This document shows positions 43,799 to 52,090 of a stretch of 64,000 nucleotides of DNA, piece by piece. Numbering within the stretch: position 1 is the first letter of the stretch; every line of letters begins with the position of its first letter. The stretch spans positions 1,488,001 to 1,552,000 of the forward strand of contig CP094685.1 in assembly GCA_022828425.1 (NCBI GenBank), given 5' to 3'. The notes below the pieces were generated by a model. It was not told the DNA's origin, ran no database searches, and saw only the letters and a list, made by a program, of their open reading frames with translations. The translations under genes and the position numbers were made by a program. The stretch comes from Candidatus Thiothrix sulfatifontis (GTDB taxonomy: Bacteria > Pseudomonadota > Gammaproteobacteria > Thiotrichales > Thiotrichaceae).

Positions 43799-45520
43799 AT
43801 GACTGAACGTGTCGTTGTAGACCCCATCACCCGCATCGAAGGCCACTTACGTATCGAAGCGCAAATGAACGGCAACACCATCGAACAGGCGTATTCCGCC
43901 GGGACAATGGTACGCGGTATCGAAATCATCCTGCGCGGACGCGATCCGCGTGATGCTTGGGCGTATGCGCAACGCATCTGCGGCGTGTGTACGCTGGTGC
44001 ATGGTATTGCCTCAGTGCGTTCGGTGGAAAACGCGCTGAATTACAGCATTCCGCCGAATGCGCAACTGATCCGCAACCTGATGATCGCGGCGCAATACGT
44101 GCATGACCACGTAATGCACTTCTACCATTTGCACGCGCTCGACTGGGTGGATGTGGTATCTGCACTTAGTGCCGATCCGAAAGCCACGTCTGAGTTGGCA
44201 CAAAAGATTTCCCCAAGCTGGCCGAATTCTTCTGCCGGTTATTTCGCTGACCAGCAAGCCAAGCTGAAAAAGTTTGTCGAAGCGGGGCAGTTGGGTATTT
44301 TCGCCAAGGCGTATTGGGGACATCCGGCTTACAAACTGCCGCCCGAAGCCAACTTGATGGCAGTATCGCATTACCTTGAAGCCCTTGCATGGCAACGCGA
44401 TGTGGTGAAACTGCACGCTATTTTTGGCGGCAAGAATCCGCACCCTAACTTCCTCGTTGGTGGTGTGCCTTGCCCGATTGACCTGAATTCCGATTCCGCG
44501 CTCAATATGAAACGCCTGTCGCAAGTGCAGGACATCATTAAGAAAATGCAGGTATTCGTCGATCAGGTTTACGTGCCGGATACGCTGGCGATTGCCAGTT
44601 TCTACAAGGATTGGTTCAAGCAGGGCGAAGGCTTGGGCAATTTCATGACCTACGGCGACTTTCCTGAAAAAGGCATGGATGACCCAGCGTCGTTCCTGAT
44701 TCCTTCCGGCGTAATTCTTAACCGCGATTTGTCGAAAATCCATCCGGTGGATTTGAATGCGGAAGACCAGATTCAGGAATTCGTGGCGCACTCGTGGTAC
44801 GACTACAGCGAGGGTAAGGACAAAGGTTTGCATCCTTACGCAGGCGAAACCGAGCTGAATTACACCGGCCCTAAACCGCCGTACAAGCAACTGGAAGTCG
44901 ATCAGTCGTATTCGTGGATGAAATCACCGCGCTGGAAAGGGCAGGCGGTCGAAGTGGGGCCATTGGCGCGTGTGTTGATGTTGTATGCCACCGGGCATGA
45001 ACAGACCAAATCGCTAGTCGATTACACCCTGAAATACTTGGATGCGCCGATTGAAGCCTTGTATTCCACCTTGGGGCGCACGGCTGCCCGCACGTTGGAA
45101 ACCAAGATCATTGCTGACAAAATGCAGACTTGGTTCGATCATTTGATTGCCAATATTAAGGCGGGTGACACCAAAACCTTCAACGAAACTTTGTGGGAGC
45201 CGTCAAGCTGGCCTTCCAAAGCGCAAGGCGTGGGTTACATGGAAGCCCCGCGTGGCGCACTGGCGCATTGGATCGTAATCAAGGATCAGAAGATAGCCAA
45301 CTATCAGGCTGTCGTGCCGAGTACGTGGAATGCGGGGCCGCGTGATGTGCAGAATCAGGCGGGGGCGTATGAAGCGTCGCTGAAGGGGCATGTGTTGCAT
45401 GACCCGAAACAGCCGGTGGAGATTTTGCGTACCATCCACAGTTTCGACCCGTGCATTGCGTGTGCGGTGCATGTGACTGACCCGGATGGCGAGGAGTTGA
45501 TTAAGGTGAATGTGCAGTAA
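43799..45520 (+). CDS. hynL: [NiFe]-hydrogenase large subunit
   Basis: The catalytic subunit holds the NiFe(CN)2CO centre. N-terminal motif RICGVCTLVHG supplies Cys61 and Cys64, and C-terminal DPCIACAVH supplies Cys552 and Cys555. Residues after His558 (15 aa, starting VTDPDGEE) are the extension removed by the maturation protease at 39394. RIEGHLRIE near the start is also conserved. At 573 aa it is normal for group 1 enzymes. GAGGA precedes the ATG. No hyp genes are in the window, so the metal-centre assembly genes must lie elsewhere. Confidence 0.96.
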   Translation: MTERVVVDPITRIEGHLRIEAQMNGNTIEQAYSAGTMVRGIEIILRGRDPRDAWAYAQRICGVCTLVHGIASVRSVENALNYSIPPNAQLIRNLMIAAQYVHDHVMHFYHLHALDWVDVVSALSADPKATSELAQKISPSWPNSSAGYFADQQAKLKKFVEAGQLGIFAKAYWGHPAYKLPPEANLMAVSHYLEALAWQRDVVKLHAIFGGKNPHPNFLVGGVPCPIDLNSDSALNMKRLSQVQDIIKKMQVFVDQVYVPDTLAIASFYKDWFKQGEGLGNFMTYGDFPEKGMDDPASFLIPSGVILNRDLSKIHPVDLNAEDQIQEFVAHSWYDYSEGKDKGLHPYAGETELNYTGPKPPYKQLEVDQSYSWMKSPRWKGQAVEVGPLARVLMLYATGHEQTKSLVDYTLKYLDAPIEALYSTLGRTAARTLETKIIADKMQTWFDHLIANIKAGDTKTFNETLWEPSSWPSKAQGVGYMEAPRGALAHWIVIKDQKIANYQAVVPSTWNAGPRDVQNQAGAYEASLKGHVLHDPKQPVEILRTIHSFDPCIACAVHVTDPDGEELIKVNVQ

Positions 45521-45585
45521 GAATACCGTTGGTCGGTGTTACGAGAACGCCGATAGATTAGGGCAGTAAGTGCACAAAAAAATAG

Positions 45586-45614
45586 TTGCATCGTCTGAAA
45601 CGGTTCTGTATTAT
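45586..45614 (+). promoter_or_regulatory. sigma-70 promoter of tRNA-Thr
   Basis: TTGCAT (45586-45591) and TATTAT (45609-45614) are separated by exactly 17 bp. The expected start is about 6-7 bp before the mature tRNA 5' end. It drives the intact left copy after integration. Confidence 0.75.
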
Positions 45615-45627
45615 TCGCGTCTTCAAA

Positions 45628-45705
<78 letters not shown>

Positions 45706-45711
45706 CAAAAC

Positions 45712-45746
45712 AAAGGGTTGCACCGATTAAGATGCAGCCCTTTTTT
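45712..45746 (+). terminator. tRNA-Thr terminator supplied by the element
   Basis: An 11-bp stem (AAAGGGTTGCA with TGCAGCCCTTT, one T-G pair) is followed by six T. It lies just outside attL, inside the element, and takes the place of the chromosomal terminator now at 58693. Confidence 0.88.
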
Positions 45747-45767
45747 GTTTCTGCTATTTTTTGCCGT

Positions 45768-45812
45768 TTCGGAGTCCACTAGGGAGTCCAGTGATTGCAT
45801 GGCTAGGATTGA
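45768..45812 (+). repeat. left subterminal repeat of the element (integrase arm-site candidate)
   Basis: This 45-bp stretch matches 58475-58519 at nearly all positions. It contains GGAGTCCA twice, 12 bp apart (45771 and 45783), and then GTGATT...GGCTAGGA. Its place near both ends suggests arm-type binding sites for the integrase. Confidence 0.7.
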
Positions 45813-45827
45813 ACAACCCTCTTTCCC

Positions 45828-46115
45828 CTATCGCCACAGTGACATAAACAAGGCGATACCCCACACGAACCCACCGATCATGAATTGCTGCCAGTCACTA
45901 CTCAATTCTTCAAAGTGTTTCGCTTTTGGGAATATCAAACCCGCTGCAATGGCAAAGAGCGATACTTGCAACCAGCCCAGCCATTCAGGAAGATCGTTCA
46001 TGAATTGCCAGTTGGCGAATTGAACAAGCTGCTTTGCGTCGATTAGCCAACTCACCAATAATATGGTTAGCAGTGCGAATCCTGCACGCGCCCATTGCTT
46101 CCAGTCTTGATACAT
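45828..46115 (-). CDS. small membrane protein of the element
   Basis: The 95-aa product has three hydrophobic stretches (about residues 9-25, 45-62 and 77-94). AAGGTGA lies at a good distance from its ATG. It is the last gene before attL, downstream of the 718-aa membrane protein on the same strand. No family recognised; one rival plus-strand frame over the same region has no ribosome binding site. Confidence 0.65.
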   Translation of the reverse strand: MYQDWKQWARAGFALLTILLVSWLIDAKQLVQFANWQFMNDLPEWLGWLQVSLFAIAAGLIFPKAKHFEELSSDWQQFMIGGFVWGIALFMSLWR

Positions 46116-46206
46116 TGCATCACCTTACGTTTGCATTGAAACCGTGCATCATGCCACAAATGCAAAAAGCCGGAACTAGTCCGGCTCTTGGTGAATGAAT
46201 CGCGGG

Positions 46207-48363
46207 TTACGCTAACAGGTATTTAGTAAATGGCGGTTTGCCGGTGTATCGAGGATTCAGCAGCAACACGCCCTCTTTCGCTGCCCTCGCTTGCCAGATG
46301 ACAATGAGCGCGTTCATTCCTTCGGGTGTAATCGTGCGTTTTTTGCCTTGGCACAAATGAGCGTTCACGAATGAACGTCCGTCTCTGGTAGTCAGTTTTG
46401 TTTCACCTGACAGAATCGCGGCTTTCCATTGTTCATACAACCCGTAGCCCTCTTTCAGAATGTCGGCTTCGATCTTGCCTTGTGCGTCCTTCATGGCTTC
46501 CAGTAGCTCTTTTTCCGCATCATACGAATGAGCGCGTTCATTGGTTGAATGAACAGGTTCATTGCTTGCAGTACGTTCATTGCCCGAATGAGCGCGTTCA
46601 TTGGTTGGAATGAACGTAGGGGAATGAGCGTGTTGATTAGCACCACGTTCATTGCGTGCATCAATGATCTGTTCATTCGCGGAATGAGCGCGTTCATTGG
46701 TTGCGGGTGTTGCCTTGGCAATTTTGCCAACAACTTTCAGCAAGTCGCCATCATCCAAGTCAGCCGGATTAAATAGCTTTGAATAACCATCGAATACCGC
46801 CGCCTGAATATCGGCCTCAGTTGTTGCGCCTGACTTTTTAACCGCATCCACTAACGCATGGATAGTTTCCGCCACGGATTGGCGCTTGATTGCCGGGGTA
46901 GGGGATTGGTTAAACACTTCGCCCGCTTCATGCTTTGCCGTTTCTGCCTGATACAATCGGCTGACATTCGCGGCTTGATCGGCTGATTGTTTAAAGCCTG
47001 TTACCGATTTAATCACTGGCGCGTCGGATTGCCATTTTAGATTCTCGGCTTCGATCTTTTTTTCAAACGCTTCAGCCTCCTTTTCGGTTTCAAAATAGGT
47101 TTGATGCAATCCCAGCATGGTGATGGGGTTGCCATCTTCACCAATGCCAGTTTTATTTAAACGCTGCCATTCTTTAAGCGCTGCATCGGCTTCGTGTGCT
47201 TTAAAAACTTTATCCATTTTTCGCCCATTTGCCAGCGTGCAATACAGGTGATGACGCTCAGCAACTTCAGGTTTTTTAGCCAATGATTCGTCTATCTTGT
47301 TCCCAACGGCCTGCAATTTGTCGCCCACCATTGCGGCTGATTGTTCGCGGGCATGTTGCGCACGCGCATATTCCGTTGCGATGATTTCAGGGGATGCCTT
47401 TAAACCTTCCTCAATTTTCGCTGCGTATTCGCCCACGGTTTGTTTGGCAGAGTTCGCGGCTCCGTTAAGCGCTGCCATGGGTGCGGATTCGGATTTATCG
47501 GAGTAGGTGCTGATGCTGCCATCAAATTTGCGCGGTGGTTGGCGTAGGTTGCGGGTAACGTCATAGCCATGTGCCATGAGGTATTCACGCGCCGCCGCGA
47601 ACTGCCCACCCAGATAGTGAAATGCGTACTCGAAAAAGGCTATCAGGGTGAGGGAAACCAGAAACGAACCAACTGTACCGGATGCGCCGAAGGTTTCGCG
47701 TAACAGGTTCACTAGGGGATGGTAATTGCTTTCGTCTTTTTCCATGGTTTTTGCGGTTGCAGCGAGGGCTAGGGCTTGTGATTGGCTTGCCGTTGCATGG
47801 TTGGCTATCATCTTATTGACGGCCTCCACACGCGCTGCGGATTTCGTGCAATCTGCCCATATTCCGCCTTTACCTGCATCCCGATTCTGAATGCATGTTG
47901 CCAGCTTCATTTCTGCATTTTGCAGGTCGGCAGAGTAGGGCGATGCACTGGCACTGCCACCAATCGCGCCCACAATGGCCTTGTAGGTCGGGGATTCTTG
48001 GCTTTTGGTTTCCATGCGAATGTTGTCACGTTCCATGCCTTGCCCGACCTCAGAGAGCATTGAGAAGGACACCGCCACCACGACAGCTAGAATGGTCGCT
48101 TTTTTGCCGCCTGCGACGTTGCCCGCGCCGTAAAGGATAAATTGGTAGCCGGTCATAACCGCCGTAATGCCGATAGCAACTAAGCCATTCATCCACTGCG
48201 AGCCATCCCATTCTAATACGCGCAAATGCCCGGCAAGGTAGCCGACCACAAAGTAGGAACTCATGGCAAAAGCGACAAAGGCCGCCAGCATGTAGAACAG
48301 TTTGCGGGTTTTGTAATCGCTGTAAGCCAAACCCGCGTTAAAGTTTTCGTTAGCATTTTTCAT
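46207..48363 (-). CDS. 718-aa membrane protein of the element with repetitive C-terminal linker
   Basis: The ATG at 48363 starts MKNANENFNAGLAYSDYKTRK. Four membrane helices are likely (residues about 22-45, 58-79, 88-106 and 228-250), with Cys157 and Cys172 in the loop between helices 3 and 4. A long soluble, Ala/Glu-rich helical region follows. A repetitive linker rich in NERAHS-like units precedes a folded C-terminal domain (EKELLEAMKDAQGK...GKPPFTKYLLA). No P-loop is present, so it is not a Zot/pI ATPase. Function unknown; its place next to the replicase suggests a membrane-associated replication, transfer or extrusion role, which is inference. Confidence 0.8.
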   Translation of the reverse strand: MKNANENFNAGLAYSDYKTRKLFYMLAAFVAFAMSSYFVVGYLAGHLRVLEWDGSQWMNGLVAIGITAVMTGYQFILYGAGNVAGGKKATILAVVVAVSFSMLSEVGQGMERDNIRMETKSQESPTYKAIVGAIGGSASASPYSADLQNAEMKLATCIQNRDAGKGGIWADCTKSAARVEAVNKMIANHATASQSQALALAATAKTMEKDESNYHPLVNLLRETFGASGTVGSFLVSLTLIAFFEYAFHYLGGQFAAAREYLMAHGYDVTRNLRQPPRKFDGSISTYSDKSESAPMAALNGAANSAKQTVGEYAAKIEEGLKASPEIIATEYARAQHAREQSAAMVGDKLQAVGNKIDESLAKKPEVAERHHLYCTLANGRKMDKVFKAHEADAALKEWQRLNKTGIGEDGNPITMLGLHQTYFETEKEAEAFEKKIEAENLKWQSDAPVIKSVTGFKQSADQAANVSRLYQAETAKHEAGEVFNQSPTPAIKRQSVAETIHALVDAVKKSGATTEADIQAAVFDGYSKLFNPADLDDGDLLKVVGKIAKATPATNERAHSANEQIIDARNERGANQHAHSPTFIPTNERAHSGNERTASNEPVHSTNERAHSYDAEKELLEAMKDAQGKIEADILKEGYGLYEQWKAAILSGETKLTTRDGRSFVNAHLCQGKKRTITPEGMNALIVIWQARAAKEGVLLLNPRYTGKPPFTKYLLA
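46303..46698. repeat. cluster of 16-bp near-palindromes inside the 718-aa gene
   Basis: AATGAGCGCGTTCATT occurs exactly four times (46303-46318, 46527-46542, 46587-46602, 46683-46698). Variants lie between them: AATGAACAGGTTCATT (46548-46563, a perfect 7+2+7 palindrome), AATGAGCGTGTTGATT (46623-46638), AATGATCTGTTCATT (46663-46677), and several GTTCATT/AATGAAC half sites. The copy at 46303 is read in another codon phase (MNALI) than the rest (NERAHS), so the DNA rather than the peptide is conserved. Confidence 0.9.
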
Positions 48364-48365
48364 GA

Positions 48366-48530
48366 TTAGACCACCCATTGAAAGTTAGATAAAACAAAGC
48401 CTGCGACGATTTCGTGTTTTCCATCCCTGCGCACAATCATCATGCTGCCGTTTTTGTACCGCTGTAGAATTGCGACTTGCTCTTTTTTGCCGTCAAGACG
48501 TTGCATTGCGGCTGTACCTATCATTTTCAT
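48366..48530 (-). CDS. 54-aa protein of the element
   Basis: A short ORF starts MKMIGTAAMQRLDGKKEQVA and ends VAGFVLSNFQWVV. It has an excellent AAGGAG ribosome binding site and sits 2 bp before the 718-aa gene. It is basic in the middle (QRYKNGSMMIVRRDGKHE). Compact gene packing on both sides supports it being real. No family recognised. Confidence 0.7.
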   Translation of the reverse strand: MKMIGTAAMQRLDGKKEQVAILQRYKNGSMMIVRRDGKHEIVAGFVLSNFQWVV

Positions 48531-48541
48531 TTGAAATCTCC

Positions 48542-48892
48542 TTAAAACCAGTAACTAAGCAACAAAACGGCAAATGCGAACAGGATAGCCCGTGCGCCGT
48601 GTTTGACTTGTGCAGCGACGAAACAGGCCATGCAGAGCGTCAAGCCCATTAGCACGTATAGCCAATTGTTTGCAGCGGGGAACATGCCCGCGTAATGCAG
48701 GCCGAATGCCGTCGGAATCAGCAGGAACATTGCCCAAACAGCCACGGCAAATAGAAAGGCCATCCACGGAATGAGTGCGTGGAGGCGTTCCCAGTTGATC
48801 GGGGTGCGGTCAAAGTCATCAGGGAAGTGCTGATGGTTGCGCCCGGTGTCGAGGTGCGTTTGCTCAGCGGGTGTCAGTAGTGGCTTGCTCAT
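48542..48892 (-). CDS. three-helix membrane protein of the element
   Basis: The 116-aa product has a polar N-terminus (MSKPLLTPAEQTHLDTGRNH) and three hydrophobic helices (about residues 42-62, 72-92 and 97-115). It overlaps the stop of the 69-aa gene upstream (ATGA). It may partner with the 718-aa membrane protein; no family recognised. Confidence 0.75.
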   Translation of the reverse strand: MSKPLLTPAEQTHLDTGRNHQHFPDDFDRTPINWERLHALIPWMAFLFAVAVWAMFLLIPTAFGLHYAGMFPAANNWLYVLMGLTLCMACFVAAQVKHGARAILFAFAVLLLSYWF

Positions 48893-49098
48893 GACTTCAC
48901 CTCATGAATTTTAAAACCGCTATGCAGGTTGTTGTGCTTAAACTGCAACGCACTAAATGCAAGTCTGGCGCTTTGTAGGGTGCTGAACTGGTGAGCCTTG
49001 AACAAATCACCCACCACGATGGATAAGCCTGCTCCGGGAGTCGAACGAATCACTACCAGCCGATCAAAGCGGCTTTCGATGGTGTATTGAGTGCTCAT
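48889..49098 (-). CDS. 69-aa protein of the element
   Basis: A small soluble alpha/beta-looking protein (MSTQYTIESRFDRLVVIRST...LHSGFKIHEVKS). It is coupled by 4-bp overlaps to the replicase upstream and the membrane protein downstream. In ssDNA replicons this position is often held by ssDNA-binding or replication accessory proteins, but no motif proves that here. Confidence 0.7.
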   Translation of the reverse strand: MSTQYTIESRFDRLVVIRSTPGAGLSIVVGDLFKAHQFSTLQSARLAFSALQFKHNNLHSGFKIHEVKS

Positions 49099-50786
49099 GC
49101 TGCCACCTCATATCTACAATTATTTTCCAGAACTCCAAGGGGCGAATTTTCAGCGATTGCCAGAAATTCAAAGCGGTCAACATCATCACTCTCTGATTCT
49201 TCAACACGTCTAACAACTTCCCATTTATGGTTGTGCGTGATGACTTCGATAGAATCAGGTGTGTATTCCAAACCGATTACGCGGCTTGTGATTTCTCCGT
49301 AAAGGTTAGGCTTAGGGTTGTCTACCCTGATTGTGGAAAGTGGCTGTAATGCCTTTTGTGATTGGATTGTGAGGAATGCCAGATAGTCGGAATGGTCAGC
49401 AGCAACACGCGCTAATTCCACAATGCCGTCTTGACCGTCTTTAATGCGCCGTAGTTCGCGCCAGATACCCACTTGACCGAATCCACGGGAGAATTGAAAT
49501 GCACGGATAATATGCGTTGTACGCCACGCATGAACCCGCACTGATGATTCAGCAGCATCAAGCCCACTTTCAAAGTCTTCGGTAACAGATGCGCCGTCGA
49601 TGTTCTTTGAAATGTATTTTGCAATGTAAGAAGCCGCCCGTCCTTTTTTCGGGTCAATTCGCACGATGTCAACACGGTATTTCTTTGCACCCGCTTCGTC
49701 TGCATCTTCACGCAACCATTTTGACCATAGCAGTTTGGTGAAAGCTGGCACGTTGGATTCAGCGACAAAGGCGATGCAATGCCAATGTGTAGCACCATCA
49801 TGGTGAGGTTCGGTAACGCGCATAAAATCGCACTGAATCGCCTTGTGTTTGAGTGCAGCGCGTAACCTTGCCCAACTCACCGACAACCATTCATGCCCCA
49901 AACGCGGGGTATTGATGCGGCTTTCAATGGTGGCGGATTTGCCCCGACCACGCCGCCATTCAATCACCTCTTGATACTTCGGATTCTGGACAATTTGACC
50001 GCCGATCTTGTGCTTAACGCCCATTGAATCGGTTTTGATGTAACCCGCTTTACGGGTGAATTGATGGAACTTTGATGGTGCAGTCAGGGTAAGGAATAGG
50101 GCGATTTTGCCTTGTGCAGCAAAGAACTTTTCGCCGTCACTGATGCGTAACATCATTTCATTGCGACGGTTGTTAGGATCGGATATGCCAGCGTCAACGG
50201 CTTGCATCATGGGCATGACTTCGCCGGTATCCACGTCAATTAGATCGCAGGATTCTAGCCATTCACGATTGCGCTCTTGACGCATCAAAGCGCGGCTTAG
50301 TGAGTGATTGCTGATATAAACTTGCTTTCCAGCATTCACAAAGCCTAAGCGGATAGCCTGTAGTTCCTGTTGTTGCGCCTGTTGATTGCGCAATTTACGC
50401 AACCACCATTTTTCTGAACAGAGACGCGCTCTAATGCCTTCGGTAACGGCTTTCTCTCCCGTTGTACCATCGTGTCTGACTGTCTGCTTAGAAACGATTG
50501 GCGGGGCGATACCACGGCTTTTCAGGTAGTCGAATGCGCGTTTTAGTGGCGTTCCTTCAGGGGCAAGCTGTTTGCATTTTGACGCTGCCAACATCGCAGA
50601 AAAGCGTAAGCCGTCTTCGTCTTTGTCGCTGGCAGGTGAACGGCTGGCAATGGCTTGTTGCTGGTGCAAATAGTTTTCACCAGTAGCGGATTCAGCATGG
50701 TGGTGTTGCCATTCGGCTTCAATGTCTTTGATGAAAGCGGGGTTGAAGCTGGCGAAAGCGGGGTTAGTTTGGGCGACGTGCATCAT
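49095..50786 (-). CDS. phage P2 gpA-type HUH replication endonuclease
   Basis: The 563-aa product matches Phage_GPA replication initiators. Motif 1 is FLTLTAPSKFH (residues 231-241), the metal-binding HUH motif is HWH (334-336) in GATHWHCIAFV, and the paired catalytic tyrosines are Y387 and Y391 in YIAKYISKN. Two tyrosines indicate rolling-circle replication in which the protein nicks and rejoins without turnover loss. In P2 the nick site lies within the gene itself. The ATG at 50786 overlaps the upstream stop (ATGA). This gene shows that the element can replicate outside the chromosome. Confidence 0.9.
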   Translation of the reverse strand: MMHVAQTNPAFASFNPAFIKDIEAEWQHHHAESATGENYLHQQQAIASRSPASDKDEDGLRFSAMLAASKCKQLAPEGTPLKRAFDYLKSRGIAPPIVSKQTVRHDGTTGEKAVTEGIRARLCSEKWWLRKLRNQQAQQQELQAIRLGFVNAGKQVYISNHSLSRALMRQERNREWLESCDLIDVDTGEVMPMMQAVDAGISDPNNRRNEMMLRISDGEKFFAAQGKIALFLTLTAPSKFHQFTRKAGYIKTDSMGVKHKIGGQIVQNPKYQEVIEWRRGRGKSATIESRINTPRLGHEWLSVSWARLRAALKHKAIQCDFMRVTEPHHDGATHWHCIAFVAESNVPAFTKLLWSKWLREDADEAGAKKYRVDIVRIDPKKGRAASYIAKYISKNIDGASVTEDFESGLDAAESSVRVHAWRTTHIIRAFQFSRGFGQVGIWRELRRIKDGQDGIVELARVAADHSDYLAFLTIQSQKALQPLSTIRVDNPKPNLYGEITSRVIGLEYTPDSIEVITHNHKWEVVRRVEESESDDVDRFEFLAIAENSPLGVLENNCRYEVAA

Positions 50787-51127
50787 GATTGCACCTCTAA
50801 ATCAGCTTTCACCAATTCCCAAAGAACCAGCATGTTGGATATTTCTGTATCCATGCCTTCGAGTGCGGTTTTCTTTGTCGTAGGTCTAACGAAGAATTGC
50901 CCCAAAATGGCGGCATGGCTTTTCATGCGGGTTGTGATGCCGAAAAGCTCTTGAATGCGCTCTTGCGCGGTGAGTTGTGCGTATGGTGAGATTTCAGGCT
51001 GTGTGCCAATCATCGTATCAACGAATTTCAGCAAAATACGCTTGTTCTCGATGTTCATTGAGCGCATCAACTCAATGACGCGGGCTTGACTGTAATCTAC
51101 AGTTTGGTTTGTGTTAATATCGTCCAT
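50783..51127 (-). CDS. unknown 114-aa protein upstream of the replicase
   Basis: A helical, moderately charged protein (MDDINTNQTVDYSQARVIELMRSMNIENKRILLKFVD...). It is coupled to the replicase by ATGA. CAGGAGTTCC-like sequence precedes the ATG. There is no recognised domain; it is possibly a replication accessory or copy-control protein by position only. Confidence 0.7.
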   Translation of the reverse strand: MDDINTNQTVDYSQARVIELMRSMNIENKRILLKFVDTMIGTQPEISPYAQLTAQERIQELFGITTRMKSHAAILGQFFVRPTTKKTALEGMDTEISNMLVLWELVKADLEVQS

Positions 51128-51251
51128 TACTGGAACTCCTGAGTTATTGAATTGTATCGGTTTTCAGTAAATCGACTGATTGGTGGTGGTACACCTATTA
51201 GTCACTAAGCCTCTGGGTGGTGGTACACCTAGGGGCTTCTTACTTTCTGGC

Positions 51252-51407
51252 TTATGCTGGCTTTTGCTTTTCCTCTACCTCCTTCATTTTTTCCAATAAA
51301 TCATTTACTTGACCGCTCATAGAACGGTGGTTTTTGTCTGCTTGCTTCTTCAACCATGCGTATAGGCTTGCAGATAAGCCGATACTGAAACGCTTGTTGT
51401 CTTTCAT
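51252..51407 (-). CDS. 51-aa ribbon-helix-helix (Arc-like) regulator
   Basis: A short ORF with GAGGTG ribosome binding site. It reads MKDNKRFSIGLSASLYAWLK then KQADKNHRSMSGQVNDLLEKMKEVEEKQ, the beta-strand plus two-helix pattern of Arc/MetJ-like DNA-binding proteins. It is divergent from another RHH gene at 51499 across a repeat-rich operator region, and probably represses the replicase operon to its left. Confidence 0.75.
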   Translation of the reverse strand: MKDNKRFSIGLSASLYAWLKKQADKNHRSMSGQVNDLLEKMKEVEEKQKPA

Positions 51408-51422
51408 TTACACCTCAAATAA

Positions 51423-51488
51423 TGAACCCCAAGGGTTTAACCATATTGAACCATACGGGTGCATTGTTGTAAACACCCCAATGGTTCA
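51423..51488. promoter_or_regulatory. operator array between divergent RHH genes
   Basis: TGAACCAT (51447-51454) and its exact complement ATGGTTCA (51481-51488) form an 8-bp inverted repeat. Related sites TGAACCCC (51423-51430) and TTAACCAT (51437-51444) lie beside them. Spaced short repeats of this kind are typical operators for RHH dimers. Confidence 0.6.
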
Positions 51489-51498
51489 TAATCTGAAA

Positions 51499-51777
51499 AT
51501 GGTCAAAGTACATGATTACCCTCAAATGAAAATCCGGCTTTCTCCCGATTTGAAAGCCCGAATTGATGAAGCTGCTAAAGCGAACAATCGGACGCTGAAT
51601 GCAGAGATAACCGCACGTCTGGAAATTACCTTTGCAGAGGGTTCGCCCTCTTGTTGTTTCAGCGAGTCGCGTATGCGGGAATTGATACGGGATGAATTGA
51701 GCAAAGCGGGATTAGTGCCAGATGCACCAGAACACGAAACGGGTTTTTCCATCCCAATGCAGCGACGCAAAGCCTAA
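51499..51777 (+). CDS. Arc-family ribbon-helix-helix regulator (plus strand)
   Basis: The 92-aa product has an N-terminal Arc-like domain (PQMKIRLSPDLKARIDEAAKANNRTLNAEITARLEITF) and a C-terminal helical tail. It is the only well-supported plus-strand gene in the element. Start choice is uncertain: ATG 51499 is used because an earlier ATG (51481) lies inside an operator repeat; the frame is open from 51334. It is divergent from the 51-aa RHH gene, forming a likely two-repressor switch. Confidence 0.75.
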   Translation: MVKVHDYPQMKIRLSPDLKARIDEAAKANNRTLNAEITARLEITFAEGSPSCCFSESRMRELIRDELSKAGLVPDAPEHETGFSIPMQRRKA

Positions 51778-52090
51778 GTTGTCGCCTTACCTGTTACGCA
51801 CCAGTCACACACCTGTCACAGTGACAAGATGCGGATGTCCTACGGATGTCCCACGGGACATTGCCTGACTGTTATCCCAGTGGGATTCCTTGCGGGATTC
51901 CCAGTAGGATTCTATTAAGGGACTCGATAAATACGCTGAAAGCCGCATCACATCTAGGCTTGTGTGAATTTATGGGATTTCCTACCCGCTTTTTTACCCG
52001 CTTTGGTGAGAATTTATGGTTAGCCGCTACTGCTATTTGTGAGGGAGGCTCACATTTAGTCCAGGAATTGCATAAGCAAACGCTAATATT
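51778..52090. other. noncoding stretch with three consecutive short palindromes
   Basis: TGTCACAGTGACA (51814-51826), ATGTCCCACGGGACAT (51846-51861) and ATCCCAGTGGGAT (51874-51886) are perfect small inverted repeats within 73 bp. GGGATTCC/AGGATTC direct repeats follow. A frame from 51846 to 52094 has no ribosome binding site and begins inside a palindrome, so it is not called. The stretch may be an origin or structured regulatory region. Confidence 0.6.

Noticed and set aside
44012..44890. 292-aa minus-strand ORF inside hynL
   Set aside because: A shadow of a clearly identified hydrogenase large subunit.
45718..46023. Plus-strand ORF of 101 aa near attL
   Set aside because: It overlaps the element's terminator and the better supported minus-strand membrane protein, which has a ribosome binding site.
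46303..46698. CRISPR array
   Set aside because: Repeats are 16 bp with unequal 5-200-bp spacing and lie within a coding gene; no cas genes are nearby.
46207..51127. Inovirus (filamentous phage) prophage call for the replicase/membrane module
   Set aside because: The HUH replicase and small membrane proteins fit, but no Zot/pI P-loop ATPase is present; the GGKK stretch in the 718-aa protein lies near a membrane helix and is not a Walker A.
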